A DNA stretch of 64,000 bases from Tritrichomonas musculus (Eukaryota; Parabasalia; Tritrichomonadida; Tritrichomonadidae), in NCBI GenBank assembly GCA_039105265.1, contig JAPFFF010000001.1, forward strand, positions 3,100,001-3,164,000, given 5' to 3'. A model generated the notes under the pieces. That model was not told the DNA's origin, did not search any database, and worked only from the letters and a program-made list of their open reading frames with translations. Of the stretch, positions 28,737-36,089 are shown one piece after another (the stretch's first letter is position 1; each line of letters opens with the position of its first letter). The position numbers and the translations under genes were made by a program.

Positions 28737-28976
28737 TTAACCTTTGTTAATTATTTCAATTAATTCTTCCAATTTTTGTTTCAAATCAGGTTGAGAATTA
28801 TTGAAACTTGTGATAACTTCAGCCATTTTCGCCTTGAGAGCTTTGACAAAATCGATATAATGATCACGAAATTCGCGACTTTCCTCTGCAAAGTTTTGTA
28901 ACATCATAACCCCTTGAGTCATGTCGTTCAATGCTTTTTCCAACATGAGTTGTTGTGCATCTTTGTTAGGATTCAT
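28737..28976 (-). CDS. Small helical protein (element B)
   Basis: I take the ATG at 28976 (MNPNKDAQQLMLEKALNDMT) because the promoter box AACGGTTATGTCAGACC and ATTTTTTATTA lie immediately upstream of it; the earlier ATG at 29018 lies beyond that box. It gives 79 residues, helical, acidic to neutral. It converges with the preceding coil gene, and its promoter spacer is shared with the membrane-protein gene. Confidence 0.6.
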   Translation of the reverse strand: MNPNKDAQQLMLEKALNDMTQGVMMLQNFAEESREFRDHYIDFVKALKAKMAEVITSFNNSQPDLKQKLEELIEIINKG

Positions 28977-29027
28977 TAATAAAAAATGGTCTGACATAAC
29001 CGTTTTAACCGCTTTCATTTTTATTAA
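28977..29027. promoter_or_regulatory. Bidirectional promoter spacer
   Basis: One 51-bp spacer serves two divergent genes. Minus side: AACGGTTATGTCAGACC before the start at 28976. Plus side: ATAACCGTTTTAACCGCTT then TCATTTTTATTAAATG before the start at 29028. The plus-side block recurs nearly unchanged in front of the gene starting at 30141. Confidence 0.75.
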
Positions 29028-29843
29028 ATGTTCGTTATCTTTTTGATACTCATTAATCGACCATCAATTGAAGGAATACCTGATGATGCTGAATGGATTT
29101 CTTGTTTTGATTGGGAAATTGTTAATGGAGAATGGACATCAGAAATACCGAATGATGACTTAGAATGTTGGACAGATTTTGCAACAACACCCAATTTAAC
29201 AATTAAACAATCATTTACTGCCTGGAAATTTTGGATCATCGGAAAAAATTCTACCCGTCATGATGAGGCTGAACTATTTTGGAATTCTCAAAATTATCTC
29301 ATCAATCAATATTCCAATGTTGAAAAAGATTGGATAATTGTTTTTGAATCAAATGAATTTCCCCAAATGCTAACAACTATTATTATTAATGTTCAACAAC
29401 ATAGAAGCGTCCAATTTCGAGGTATTGCATATTTAAGACATGAATCTGTGCCATCTTTATCTCCAACAAATCGCCCATCACGTTCACCATCACGTTCACC
29501 ATCTCTTTCACCATCATTTAGCCCATCTCTTTCACCATCATTTAGCCCATCACGTTCACCATCATTTAGCCCATCACGTTCACCATCATTTAGCCCATCA
29601 CGTTCACCATCTTTTCAATTCACTATATCAGATCAATTCTCTGAATCCTATTTTTTCAATTACTCATATCCCTTCTCTCCATCAGATATTGAACAAAAGA
29701 ATGTATCAAAAATAATAGGTTTATCTGTATCTATTCCATTACTAATTCTCATGATTCTTGCTCTTGGAATTATCTTTTACAAAAATCAAACCAAATTTCA
29801 AACTGAAAATTTTAATTCAGACTCTGACTCAGTTGGACTTTAA
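29028..29843 (+). CDS. Secreted type I membrane protein with SP-rich stalk (element B)
   Basis: 271 residues. A short N-terminal hydrophobic signal (MFVIFLILI) leads into an ectodomain of about 130 residues rich in W, with two cysteines (ISCFDW, LECWTD) and possible N-glycosylation sites. Residues about 145-200 are repeats of the SPSRSPSFSPS kind. A membrane segment (VSIPLLILMILALGIIFYKN) near 232-255 and a short acidic tail follow. Such a cell-surface or envelope-type topology stands out in an element otherwise built of intracellular proteins. It may be a virion or host-surface receptor-type protein. Family unknown. Confidence 0.7.
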   Translation: MFVIFLILINRPSIEGIPDDAEWISCFDWEIVNGEWTSEIPNDDLECWTDFATTPNLTIKQSFTAWKFWIIGKNSTRHDEAELFWNSQNYLINQYSNVEKDWIIVFESNEFPQMLTTIIINVQQHRSVQFRGIAYLRHESVPSLSPTNRPSRSPSRSPSLSPSFSPSLSPSFSPSRSPSFSPSRSPSFSPSRSPSFQFTISDQFSESYFFNYSYPFSPSDIEQKNVSKIIGLSVSIPLLILMILALGIIFYKNQTKFQTENFNSDSDSVGL

Positions 29844-29880
29844 AAAAATTAAATAAACAAATTTAATCTTTTTTTATTTA

Positions 29881-30141
29881 TTAAGGAGTAGTTAAAATTT
29901 TCTCTCTTGAATTGTAGATTTGAATCTTATTAAAGAAATCATGTTCAATCATTGTTGTGAAAACAAATGGTGTGTTATGAACTTCTTTCTTAAATCGATC
30001 AAGATTGTTATTTTCAAGATCATTGATCATAACATTTAATTTGAACATGAAAAATAATTTTAAATGTCGGAAATCAGACACGATATCATTTTTGAACAAT
30101 TTTCTAAATTCTAATTCAAGGTCTTGTTCAGTAACAGTCAT
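29881..30141 (-). CDS. Small hypothetical protein (element B)
   Basis: 86 residues, helical, F/L-rich (KLFFMFKLNVMINDLENNNL). The start at 30141 is well supported by the spacer: AACCGTTTTTTAACCGCTT then TCATTTTTATTTATG. No family recognised. Confidence 0.6.
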   Translation of the reverse strand: MTVTEQDLELEFRKLFKNDIVSDFRHLKLFFMFKLNVMINDLENNNLDRFKKEVHNTPFVFTTMIEHDFFNKIQIYNSREKILTTP

Positions 30142-30176
30142 AAATAAAAATGAAAGCGGTTAAAAAACGGTTATGT
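30142..30176 (-). promoter_or_regulatory. Promoter with doubled AACCG and Inr-like box
   Basis: On the minus strand ATAACCGTTTTTTAACCGCT is followed by TTCATTTTTATTT and the ATG at 30141. This is almost the same block as the one before 29028. Confidence 0.7.
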
Positions 30177-30440
30177 TTATTTATTCTTTAACGTTTCTTC
30201 CAATTTTTGGAAATTCTCTCTGTTGGAAGTTGCTAAAATCCCAACTGTCATTAGTAAAGAATGTAATTGTTCTTGTCTCTCTGGACGAGAATCGTTTTTT
30301 AAATCAATTTCTTGATCAAAGAATTCTTCAGTCATTTTGATCATTTGATCACAAGTTTTTTCAATTTCACCTCTCGTGAATTTTAATAAATTTATTAATT
30401 CTTTTTGTTTTTCACTAGGTAAACTTTGTTGGCCCTGCAT
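30177..30440 (-). CDS. Small coiled-coil protein (element B)
   Basis: 87 residues, acidic helical (KQKELINLLKFTRGEIEKTC; NFQKLEETLKNK). The upstream context on the minus strand is CTCAAAAAGTTCATTTTTTA before AATG, the second type of start context, also seen at 35577. No family recognised. Confidence 0.6.
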   Translation of the reverse strand: MQGQQSLPSEKQKELINLLKFTRGEIEKTCDQMIKMTEEFFDQEIDLKNDSRPERQEQLHSLLMTVGILATSNRENFQKLEETLKNK

Positions 30441-30543
30441 TTAAAAAATGAACTTTTTGAGAATAAAAATTTTTATATAAAATTTTAGCTGGACATTTAT
30501 GAAAAATTTTTTATTAAACTTTTTGTGAGTGAAAATTTCTGTT

Positions 30544-30609
30544 GGTGCATACTTAGTGTACATCAGGTGCGCACTTAGTGTACATCAGGTGCGCACTTAG
30601 TGTACACTA
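30544..30609. repeat. Three tandem 22-bp repeats
   Basis: Unit GGTGCGCACTTAGTGTACAT plus CA, three copies. The first and last differ by one to three bases. Each holds the near-palindromes GTGCGCAC and GTGTACA(C/T). They lie in the 3' side of one gene and end at the stop of the next, so a binding-site cluster or terminator-like role is possible. Confidence 0.85.
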
Positions 30610-31134
30610 TCAAAATTTTTCCTTTTTAATTTTATAAATGGTTCGATAAACTCCACAAATTTTTCTTCTTTTATTTTTAAAATATTTTTTAACATTTCTT
30701 AATAATCCAAAACTTTGCTTTGAAATATCTGTATTAAAAAATTGATTGTACAAATAGACAATTTCGTCACTTGGATATTCTCTATTTTTATCAAGAATTT
30801 TTAAAAAATCTTCAAAACAATTTCTTTTGTTGAGTCTTGTCTCCAATTCATCTCCCCAATCTGGAGGTCTTGGATTTCCGTGACGGTTTGGATTTGCTGG
30901 ATGTTCTTCTAATTGTTTTTCTACAATTTGATTAATTCCTGCATAAAATTCTTCTTCGTTTGGAGACGTTGATTTAGGTTCATTAAAATCACGGTCTATT
31001 TCCCATTCATCAATTTCATTATTGACAACAAAGTTTTGAAAACTATTATTTAAATTTTGCATGTTTGGTGATAATTGATATTGAGGTGAACCCCCAGTTG
31101 AATAGTGTAGAGGTAATTCATTATCACTTGACAT
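30610..31134 (-). CDS. Hypothetical protein with disordered head and basic tail (element B)
   Basis: 174 residues. The first 60 are polar and N/S-rich; the middle is acidic with a PNRHGNPRPPDWGDEL segment; the last 60 (LYNQFFNTDISKQSFGLLRN, KKYFKNKRRKICGVYRTIYK) resemble a small winged-helix DNA-binding end such as those at the C-terminus of viral primase-helicases. It diverges from the helicase gene across a 50-bp spacer with a full promoter box, so joint expression with replication genes is likely. Family not certain. Confidence 0.6.
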   Translation of the reverse strand: MSSDNELPLHYSTGGSPQYQLSPNMQNLNNSFQNFVVNNEIDEWEIDRDFNEPKSTSPNEEEFYAGINQIVEKQLEEHPANPNRHGNPRPPDWGDELETRLNKRNCFEDFLKILDKNREYPSDEIVYLYNQFFNTDISKQSFGLLRNVKKYFKNKRRKICGVYRTIYKIKKEKF

Positions 31135-31184
31135 TAATTAAAAAATGAAAAACGGTTTTGACAGTCACTTTTATTTTTGTATCG
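31135..31184. promoter_or_regulatory. Shared promoter of helicase and divergent gene
   Basis: AACGGTTTTGACAGTCACTT at 31151-31170, then TTATTTTTGTATCG and the helicase ATG at 31185. The box is oriented toward the helicase. Confidence 0.7.
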
Positions 31185-32888
31185 ATGAATCAGCCAACCT
31201 TCCTCTCTGATGATTTCTTAATTCCAGAAGCTAGACAAATGGAAAATATAAATGAGAATGTCTTTCCTCAATATCAAGGTCAAGAGTTTCATGATCGTGA
31301 TTTTGAAATAAATACAAATCTCATTCAATTGTTTCCTGATGATGTGGTTGGATTATTAAATTTATTTGAACCAACACTTGAAAATTTAACAACTTCTATC
31401 AAATATATATTTCGTTCTCCATTTGTTTCAAACGTTTTGTATGATATTGTGAAAAATTGGTACTTATCAAATCAAGATAATTCTGAACAAGATCTTCAAG
31501 CAATTGGTAGTCAAGAAAATCATCCAGAAGTTTCAAATCATTGGATCTTCCCAATTTTGAATGCACTCTCAGAATCTCAAAGAAATGTTATTTGGGAGAA
31601 ATATTTCAATAATACAATTAACCAATTTGTTCAAATTGATTTTGGTGAAAATTGTTCAATAATCTCATTTAAAAATAAGAATTATGAAAGAAAATATTCT
31701 TCTACTGGAATTCGTGTTGGGGATTTCTTTACTGATTTCAAAAAAGTTTGTTGTTATATTCAACTAGACAATATCTTCATAATTAAACAATCAAATACGT
31801 TAGAAATGTTAAATCCTACTCAATTTGCGCCAATATTGAAAAATATTAAATTAGGGTATTCAAAAGTTGGTAAAAATACAAAGAAAGCAATTACTGCATT
31901 TGATGTTGTTTCCTTTGGGAAGAATATGGATTTCATTACTTATGAATCAATGAAATTCTATTCCGAAGATCCAAACATTTTTTCATATTTTCATTGGTAT
32001 CCTTATTCAAGATTAATTCTTTGTACACAAAATGTGATTCAACCATATTTGGATCATATTTTTAGAGTTATTGCAAATTCTAACCAAGAATTATATGATT
32101 ATATCATTAAATGGATTTCATTTATTTTTCAACATCCAGATGGTAAAACAGGTACTGCATTAGTTATTATTGGTATACCGGGTTGTGGGAAAAATACATT
32201 TACTAATGTTCTTTGTCAACTTTTAGGTGAATATTCTGATCCAAATGCAAACTTTGATAATATTACAAGCAATTTTAATTTACAAATCTTAAACAAAAAA
32301 TTATTGGTATGTTCAGAAAAGGAAGATATTAATAAAAACGATCGAAAATATCTTAAACAACATGAAAGATTAAAAACGTTAATCACAGAAATATTCGCTC
32401 CTATTGAAGGAAAACATAGAAATCCTGAATCTAAAGAAAATGTTGCCAATTTCATCTTCTTAACAAACAATCCTGCTCCTATTCGAATTGATGAAGACGA
32501 TAGAAGATTTGTTGTTACAAATTGTTATCCAATGAAAGGCCAAGACTATTTTCAACCTTTACGTAATCTAATTAAGAGGGACGATTTCAAAAACAATTTA
32601 ATTACTTTTTTCTTGACTGTTGATTTATCAAATTTCTATCCAGCACAATTTCCTACAACTGAGGCAAGAATGAATTTAATGAACTTTTCAAAACCTCCTG
32701 AAAAATTATTTATTGAGGAAAACTTACAAAAATTCAGAAATGGTTATGTAGCTTTTGAAGCCTGGACTGAATTTAAAAAATGGGCAAAAGCAAAAAATTT
32801 CAGATCCATAACTTATCAAGAATTTCATCAAAAAATATTACAATACTGCTCATTCAATAATAATGATAAGAAATATAGATTAAGGTAA
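31185..32888 (+). CDS. SF3 (D5-like) helicase (element B)
   Basis: 567 residues from the ATG at 31185 (MNQPTFLSDDFLIPEAR), chosen because the promoter box lies just before it. A Walker A motif GIPGCGKNTF sits near residue 328, a Walker B region (LNKKLLVCSEKEDINK) near 370, motif C (NFIFLTNNPAPIRID) near 421 with the following DDRRFVV arginine pair. This order is that of superfamily 3 helicases of the D5/P4 primase type. The first 300 residues are unassigned and show no clear primase motif. It would unwind element DNA during replication with the polymerase encoded at 23603-27274. Confidence 0.88.
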   Translation: MNQPTFLSDDFLIPEARQMENINENVFPQYQGQEFHDRDFEINTNLIQLFPDDVVGLLNLFEPTLENLTTSIKYIFRSPFVSNVLYDIVKNWYLSNQDNSEQDLQAIGSQENHPEVSNHWIFPILNALSESQRNVIWEKYFNNTINQFVQIDFGENCSIISFKNKNYERKYSSTGIRVGDFFTDFKKVCCYIQLDNIFIIKQSNTLEMLNPTQFAPILKNIKLGYSKVGKNTKKAITAFDVVSFGKNMDFITYESMKFYSEDPNIFSYFHWYPYSRLILCTQNVIQPYLDHIFRVIANSNQELYDYIIKWISFIFQHPDGKTGTALVIIGIPGCGKNTFTNVLCQLLGEYSDPNANFDNITSNFNLQILNKKLLVCSEKEDINKNDRKYLKQHERLKTLITEIFAPIEGKHRNPESKENVANFIFLTNNPAPIRIDEDDRRFVVTNCYPMKGQDYFQPLRNLIKRDDFKNNLITFFLTVDLSNFYPAQFPTTEARMNLMNFSKPPEKLFIEENLQKFRNGYVAFEAWTEFKKWAKAKNFRSITYQEFHQKILQYCSFNNNDKKYRLR

Positions 32889-32891
32889 CTT

Positions 32892-33089
32892 TTATTTATT
32901 TAATTCTTTTCTTAAAAGTTCAATTTCTTTTTCTACTTTGTCTCTTTCTCTTCGTAAATCCATTAATTTTCTAAAATCTTTATCATCATAAACCCTTTGA
33001 TTACCTATAATCCCTGCCTTTTTTTCGATGTCATTTATTTGTTCATCTAAGATATCCCATTTCTCGTAAGCTTCTTGCAATTTAGACAT
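32892..33089 (-). CDS. Small coiled-coil protein (element B)
   Basis: 65 residues, mostly charged coil (ERDKVEKEIELLRKELNK). The spacer 33090-33131 has GCAGTTTTGACACTTCACTT then TTATTTTTGTTTTC before the ATG on the minus strand. Stop codons of this gene and the helicase are only 3 bp apart. Confidence 0.62.
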   Translation of the reverse strand: MSKLQEAYEKWDILDEQINDIEKKAGIIGNQRVYDDKDFRKLMDLRRERDKVEKEIELLRKELNK

Positions 33090-33131
33090 GAAAACAAAAA
33101 TAAAAGTGAAGTGTCAAAACTGCTTTTTTAT

Positions 33132-33380
33132 TTAAGACTTTGAAATTTTAAAGAGTTGATGACGGATTTCTTGAAGTTCACTTTGTAATCGATACCATTC
33201 TTGTTTATCTTCATGATTCAAGGCTGAGATGTTATGACACATCTCTCCGTACTCATTTTCAATCTCTGGTGCTTTCATCAAGAGTTGGCGTCTTTGTTTT
33301 TCTTTTTCGTTCATTACTTTCATTAGATTTTCGATTTGTTCCTCTTCTATTTTTTCTTGTTTATCTTCCAATTTAGACAT
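33132..33380 (-). CDS. Small coiled-coil protein (element B)
   Basis: 82 residues, charged coil (LEDKQEKIEEEQIENLMKVM) with a His/Cys-containing middle (EMCHNISALNHEDK). It is similar in size and charge to the neighbour at 32892-33089, and both have the same promoter box, so they may be old duplicates. Confidence 0.62.
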   Translation of the reverse strand: MSKLEDKQEKIEEEQIENLMKVMNEKEKQRRQLLMKAPEIENEYGEMCHNISALNHEDKQEWYRLQSELQEIRHQLFKISKS

Positions 33381-33432
33381 AAATACAAAAAATAAAAGTG
33401 AAGTGTCAAAACCGCTCTTTATTGAAATTTAA
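33381..33432. promoter_or_regulatory. Bidirectional promoter of coil gene and integrase
   Basis: GTGAAGTGTCAAAACCGCT lies at 33398-33416 between divergent starts at 33380 and 33433. Confidence 0.68.
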
Positions 33433-34821
33433 ATGTTATCGTCAGAAGGTGAAAAATTAATGAATTATTTAGAAAAGAAAGCTTATCAAAAGAAATTAAT
33501 AATGCCAAATGAAGCTAGAAATTATAAAGGATATCAAAAAGATTTTGTAACTGATGATGAATTTGAACAAATTTATAATGCTTATTCAGAATTTCGAAAA
33601 GTATTATCTGAATCATTACCTGTAATCACAGATGAAAAAATTCCTGATGATGAATTAAGTTTTGAAGAAAAAATTGAGAACCATGTAATTAATAATTTAC
33701 ATAATGAAAATATTCGTACTTTTCCTGAATTTGAAAAATTGACCTCTGGATGGAAAAAAGGTAAAGATAAATATACAATGGAAGAATGGTATGAAATATA
33801 TATTACAAAAATTATGGAACAACCAGGAATGATAGTTGAATTCAAAGGTAAAACAAATGTACCTGGTATTGCATTTAGAAATAAAAATAAAAGACATGTA
33901 CTATTAAAACAATTTGAAAAAGTTATTGAGCCAAATTTTGTTTCTGAAGATGATTATGTTCAAAAGAAACAATTTCCAACTAATAAGAATAAAAAATATT
34001 ATTTACATAAATTATGTGAACCTGGTACTTATTTAATTGATATTATGTTTGAAAAAAATGTTGGGTACTTAATTTGTATAGAAGCCAATAGTCGATATTT
34101 ATATGCAATTCCTTTAGGTAGAGAATGTTTTGGTGATATAAATAAAATTATGACTGCTGGACAAAAAACATCTATTTCAATAACAAAAGCTTTAAATACT
34201 TTATTTCAACAAGGAATGAAACCTAAAATATTGACCGGAGATGGTGAAAAAGGTTTTTGTTCTGAAGAAACAATAAATTTTTTAAACTCAAATGGAATTA
34301 AATGGGAACCTGTTGATAGAATGGATGATTATCATTATCCATCATTTTTACGAAAACCAGGTGAAAAACAAACAACTAGCCCATTACATTCTTCATTAGG
34401 TATAGTTGATAGAATTATTAGAACTTTGAGAGATATGGCTTTTGAAGTTCAACGAGAAATCTCCCCTGAAATATTAAAAGAATTAGTTGTTCAATATAAT
34501 AATGCCCCACACTTAACTTTGTCAAAATATGCAGGTATGAATGTTTCTCCTAGTCAAATGCAAAATAATTCTGATTTATATACTTTTATTTGTAGACGTA
34601 TTTCTCAAGCTAATTATAATGTTTCTGCTCAAAAAGGTTATAATTTAAAAGAAAACCAAGAAGTAATTGTATATAATAATAAAGACACTCTTAAAAAAAG
34701 ACGATCAATAACTCAACCTGGTAGATTTTTTGTAAAAGGTTTTCAAAATGGTAAATATTTAATACAAGATCTTAAAGGAAATACTCAAATATTACCTCGT
34801 TATAGATTAGATCCTATTTGA
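33433..34821 (+). CDS. int: Polinton-type DDE integrase (element B)
   Basis: 462 residues, a usual length. The RNase H-fold catalytic core starts near residue 195 (GTYLIDIMFEKNVGYLICIE), continues with KILTGDGEKGFCSEET near 275, and ends with SSLGIVDRIIRTLRDM near 325, which carries the third acidic position in the family's LGxxDRxxRTLR form. A PHLTLSKYAGMNVSPSQM segment follows as in retroviral-type integrases. The last 60 residues (NQEVIVYNNKDTLKK to LPRYRLDPI) form an SH3/chromo-like DNA-binding tail. It would insert the element's linear DNA into host DNA. The N-terminal 190 residues are unassigned; no zinc-binding HHCC is visible. Confidence 0.92.
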   Translation: MLSSEGEKLMNYLEKKAYQKKLIMPNEARNYKGYQKDFVTDDEFEQIYNAYSEFRKVLSESLPVITDEKIPDDELSFEEKIENHVINNLHNENIRTFPEFEKLTSGWKKGKDKYTMEEWYEIYITKIMEQPGMIVEFKGKTNVPGIAFRNKNKRHVLLKQFEKVIEPNFVSEDDYVQKKQFPTNKNKKYYLHKLCEPGTYLIDIMFEKNVGYLICIEANSRYLYAIPLGRECFGDINKIMTAGQKTSISITKALNTLFQQGMKPKILTGDGEKGFCSEETINFLNSNGIKWEPVDRMDDYHYPSFLRKPGEKQTTSPLHSSLGIVDRIIRTLRDMAFEVQREISPEILKELVVQYNNAPHLTLSKYAGMNVSPSQMQNNSDLYTFICRRISQANYNVSAQKGYNLKENQEVIVYNNKDTLKKRRSITQPGRFFVKGFQNGKYLIQDLKGNTQILPRYRLDPI

Positions 34822-35209
34822 ATTGTCAGAAAATGCAATAAAAATAAAAGGGGTGTCAGATTATGCATTTTAAAATTTTCCCTTTAAATTATAATATTAT
34901 TTATATTTTTAATAATAAAGATTATATTTATTAAAATATTCCTAAAAGGTTCAATAATTATCAAGATATTTTTGAGACAAATTGTTTACCCCCATATTCA
35001 ATTTTTCATCCATTGAATTTTTTAAAATTTGAAATACATATATCTTGGAAAATAATGGACCTTTTTCAAAGATTTTAATATTTTTAAGGTTTTCAAGGAC
35101 GTAGAATTCAAATATCACAATTAGAAATCTTAAAAATGAATTGTCAAAAAATGCAAAAAATAAAAAGAGTGTCAAAAAATGCAGTAAATTGAATTGTTTA
35201 TTTAATTAA
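34822..35209. promoter_or_regulatory. AT-rich spacer with duplicated TGTCARAAAATGCA motif pair
   Basis: Two related blocks, at 34823-34866 and 35139-35183, each carry TGTCA(A/G)AAAATGCA followed about 15 bp later by a second TGTCA(A/G)A..ATGCA. They are not near a confirmed start codon. An open minus-strand frame between them lacks an ATG start and is not supported. They could be enhancer-like sites, a replication origin or 3' signals. Confidence 0.5.
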
Positions 35210-35488
35210 TTATTTCCTTTCGTTCCAGCGTTTGAGATTTTTCAAACCTGTCTTTAATTCTTCAATGAAGAAGCATTCAAGTTCGTTAGCTTTTTCTTCA
35301 TTTGAGCTATCTCCATCATTCATTATCACACGAACATCATCGATGTGATTCATATTGGTTGCAGCTTCTTGGAGCATATATGCCATTTTTTCTCTTTCAT
35401 CAAGATCATCAGAAATAGTTCTCCATTCATGAACACTATCAAGAGCTTCGACAACTTCAAGTAAGTGTTGGATCGTACGGGCTTCCAT
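35210..35488 (-). CDS. Small acidic helical protein (element B)
   Basis: The ATG at 35488 (MEARTIQHLLEVVEALDSVH) is chosen because GGTCATCACATCATTTTTAT lies just upstream; this gives 92 residues. It is helical and acidic (DEREKMAYMLQEAATNMNHI). It diverges from the next gene over an 88-bp spacer. No family recognised. Confidence 0.6.
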   Translation of the reverse strand: MEARTIQHLLEVVEALDSVHEWRTISDDLDEREKMAYMLQEAATNMNHIDDVRVIMNDGDSSNEEKANELECFFIEELKTGLKNLKRWNERK

Positions 35489-35576
35489 GCTTGTATAAAA
35501 ATGATGTGATGACCTCACGAGAAAAAATTAGATTTTTTGGTTAACGGTCGCCTAGTGAAAAAGTTCATTTTTATAA
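35489..35576. promoter_or_regulatory. Bidirectional promoter, ATCACATCA class
   Basis: Minus side: GAGGTCATCACATCATTTTT before the start at 35488. Plus side: GGTTAACGGTCGCC and then AAAAAGTTCATTTTTATAA before the start at 35577. It combines the Myb-type AACGG core with an Inr-like TCATTTTT on both sides. Confidence 0.68.
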
Positions 35577-35996
35577 ATGTCTGACAAACCAAGTGTACCT
35601 GAACAAAATGAAATTAAAGATGATATTCCAGCTATGTCTGCAAAAGACATGAGAAATATTAAAAAGACAGAAGCTTGGAAAGTACTCAAAAAGAGATATG
35701 GTGAAAATGTTTCAATCGAAAAATTGCTTTCTGTTGCTCATGTTATGAGACAATTAATGCAACATAACTTAAAAATCATCATCCCTGGTTTCTCACGTGA
35801 AGAACAACGGAAAAAAGATTGTTTGATTAAATGGTTTGATACTCATATCGAATTCATTCAACAATTTTTGTCACCCGGAATGATGATTGGTTACGATCAA
35901 GGATATTATGTTCCTATATCAAAAGAAAAAGCAAAAGAAATAGCAAAAGAAAAAGCAAAAGAAAAAGCAAAAGAAAAAGCAAAAGAAGATAAATAA
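35577..35996 (+). CDS. Small protein with KEKA-repeat tail (element B)
   Basis: 139 residues. A helical body (MSAKDMRNIKKTEAWKVLKK; SIEKLLSVAHVMRQLMQHNL) is followed by a tail of (A)KEKAKEKAKE repeats, a charged single-helix extension. The repeat tract may vary in length among copies. The likely role is structural or DNA-linked; no family recognised. Confidence 0.62.
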   Translation: MSDKPSVPEQNEIKDDIPAMSAKDMRNIKKTEAWKVLKKRYGENVSIEKLLSVAHVMRQLMQHNLKIIIPGFSREEQRKKDCLIKWFDTHIEFIQQFLSPGMMIGYDQGYYVPISKEKAKEIAKEKAKEKAKEKAKEDK

Positions 35997-36089
35997 ATAA
36001 AAAGTTAATTTTTTTAAATTAAAGGTTTATTAGAAACCTAAATCTTGTTGAGAGTAATTTTTATACCGACCTCTCAATAATCGGAATTT

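Noticed and set aside
29440-29715. Histidine-rich protein over the stalk region of the membrane-protein gene.
   Set aside because: It is the shifted reading of SP codon repeats; the frame with signal peptide and membrane helix explains the DNA better.
34951-35175. Minus-strand F/L-rich small protein.
   Set aside because: It has no ATG at its start, low-complexity content, and covers a duplicated motif block.
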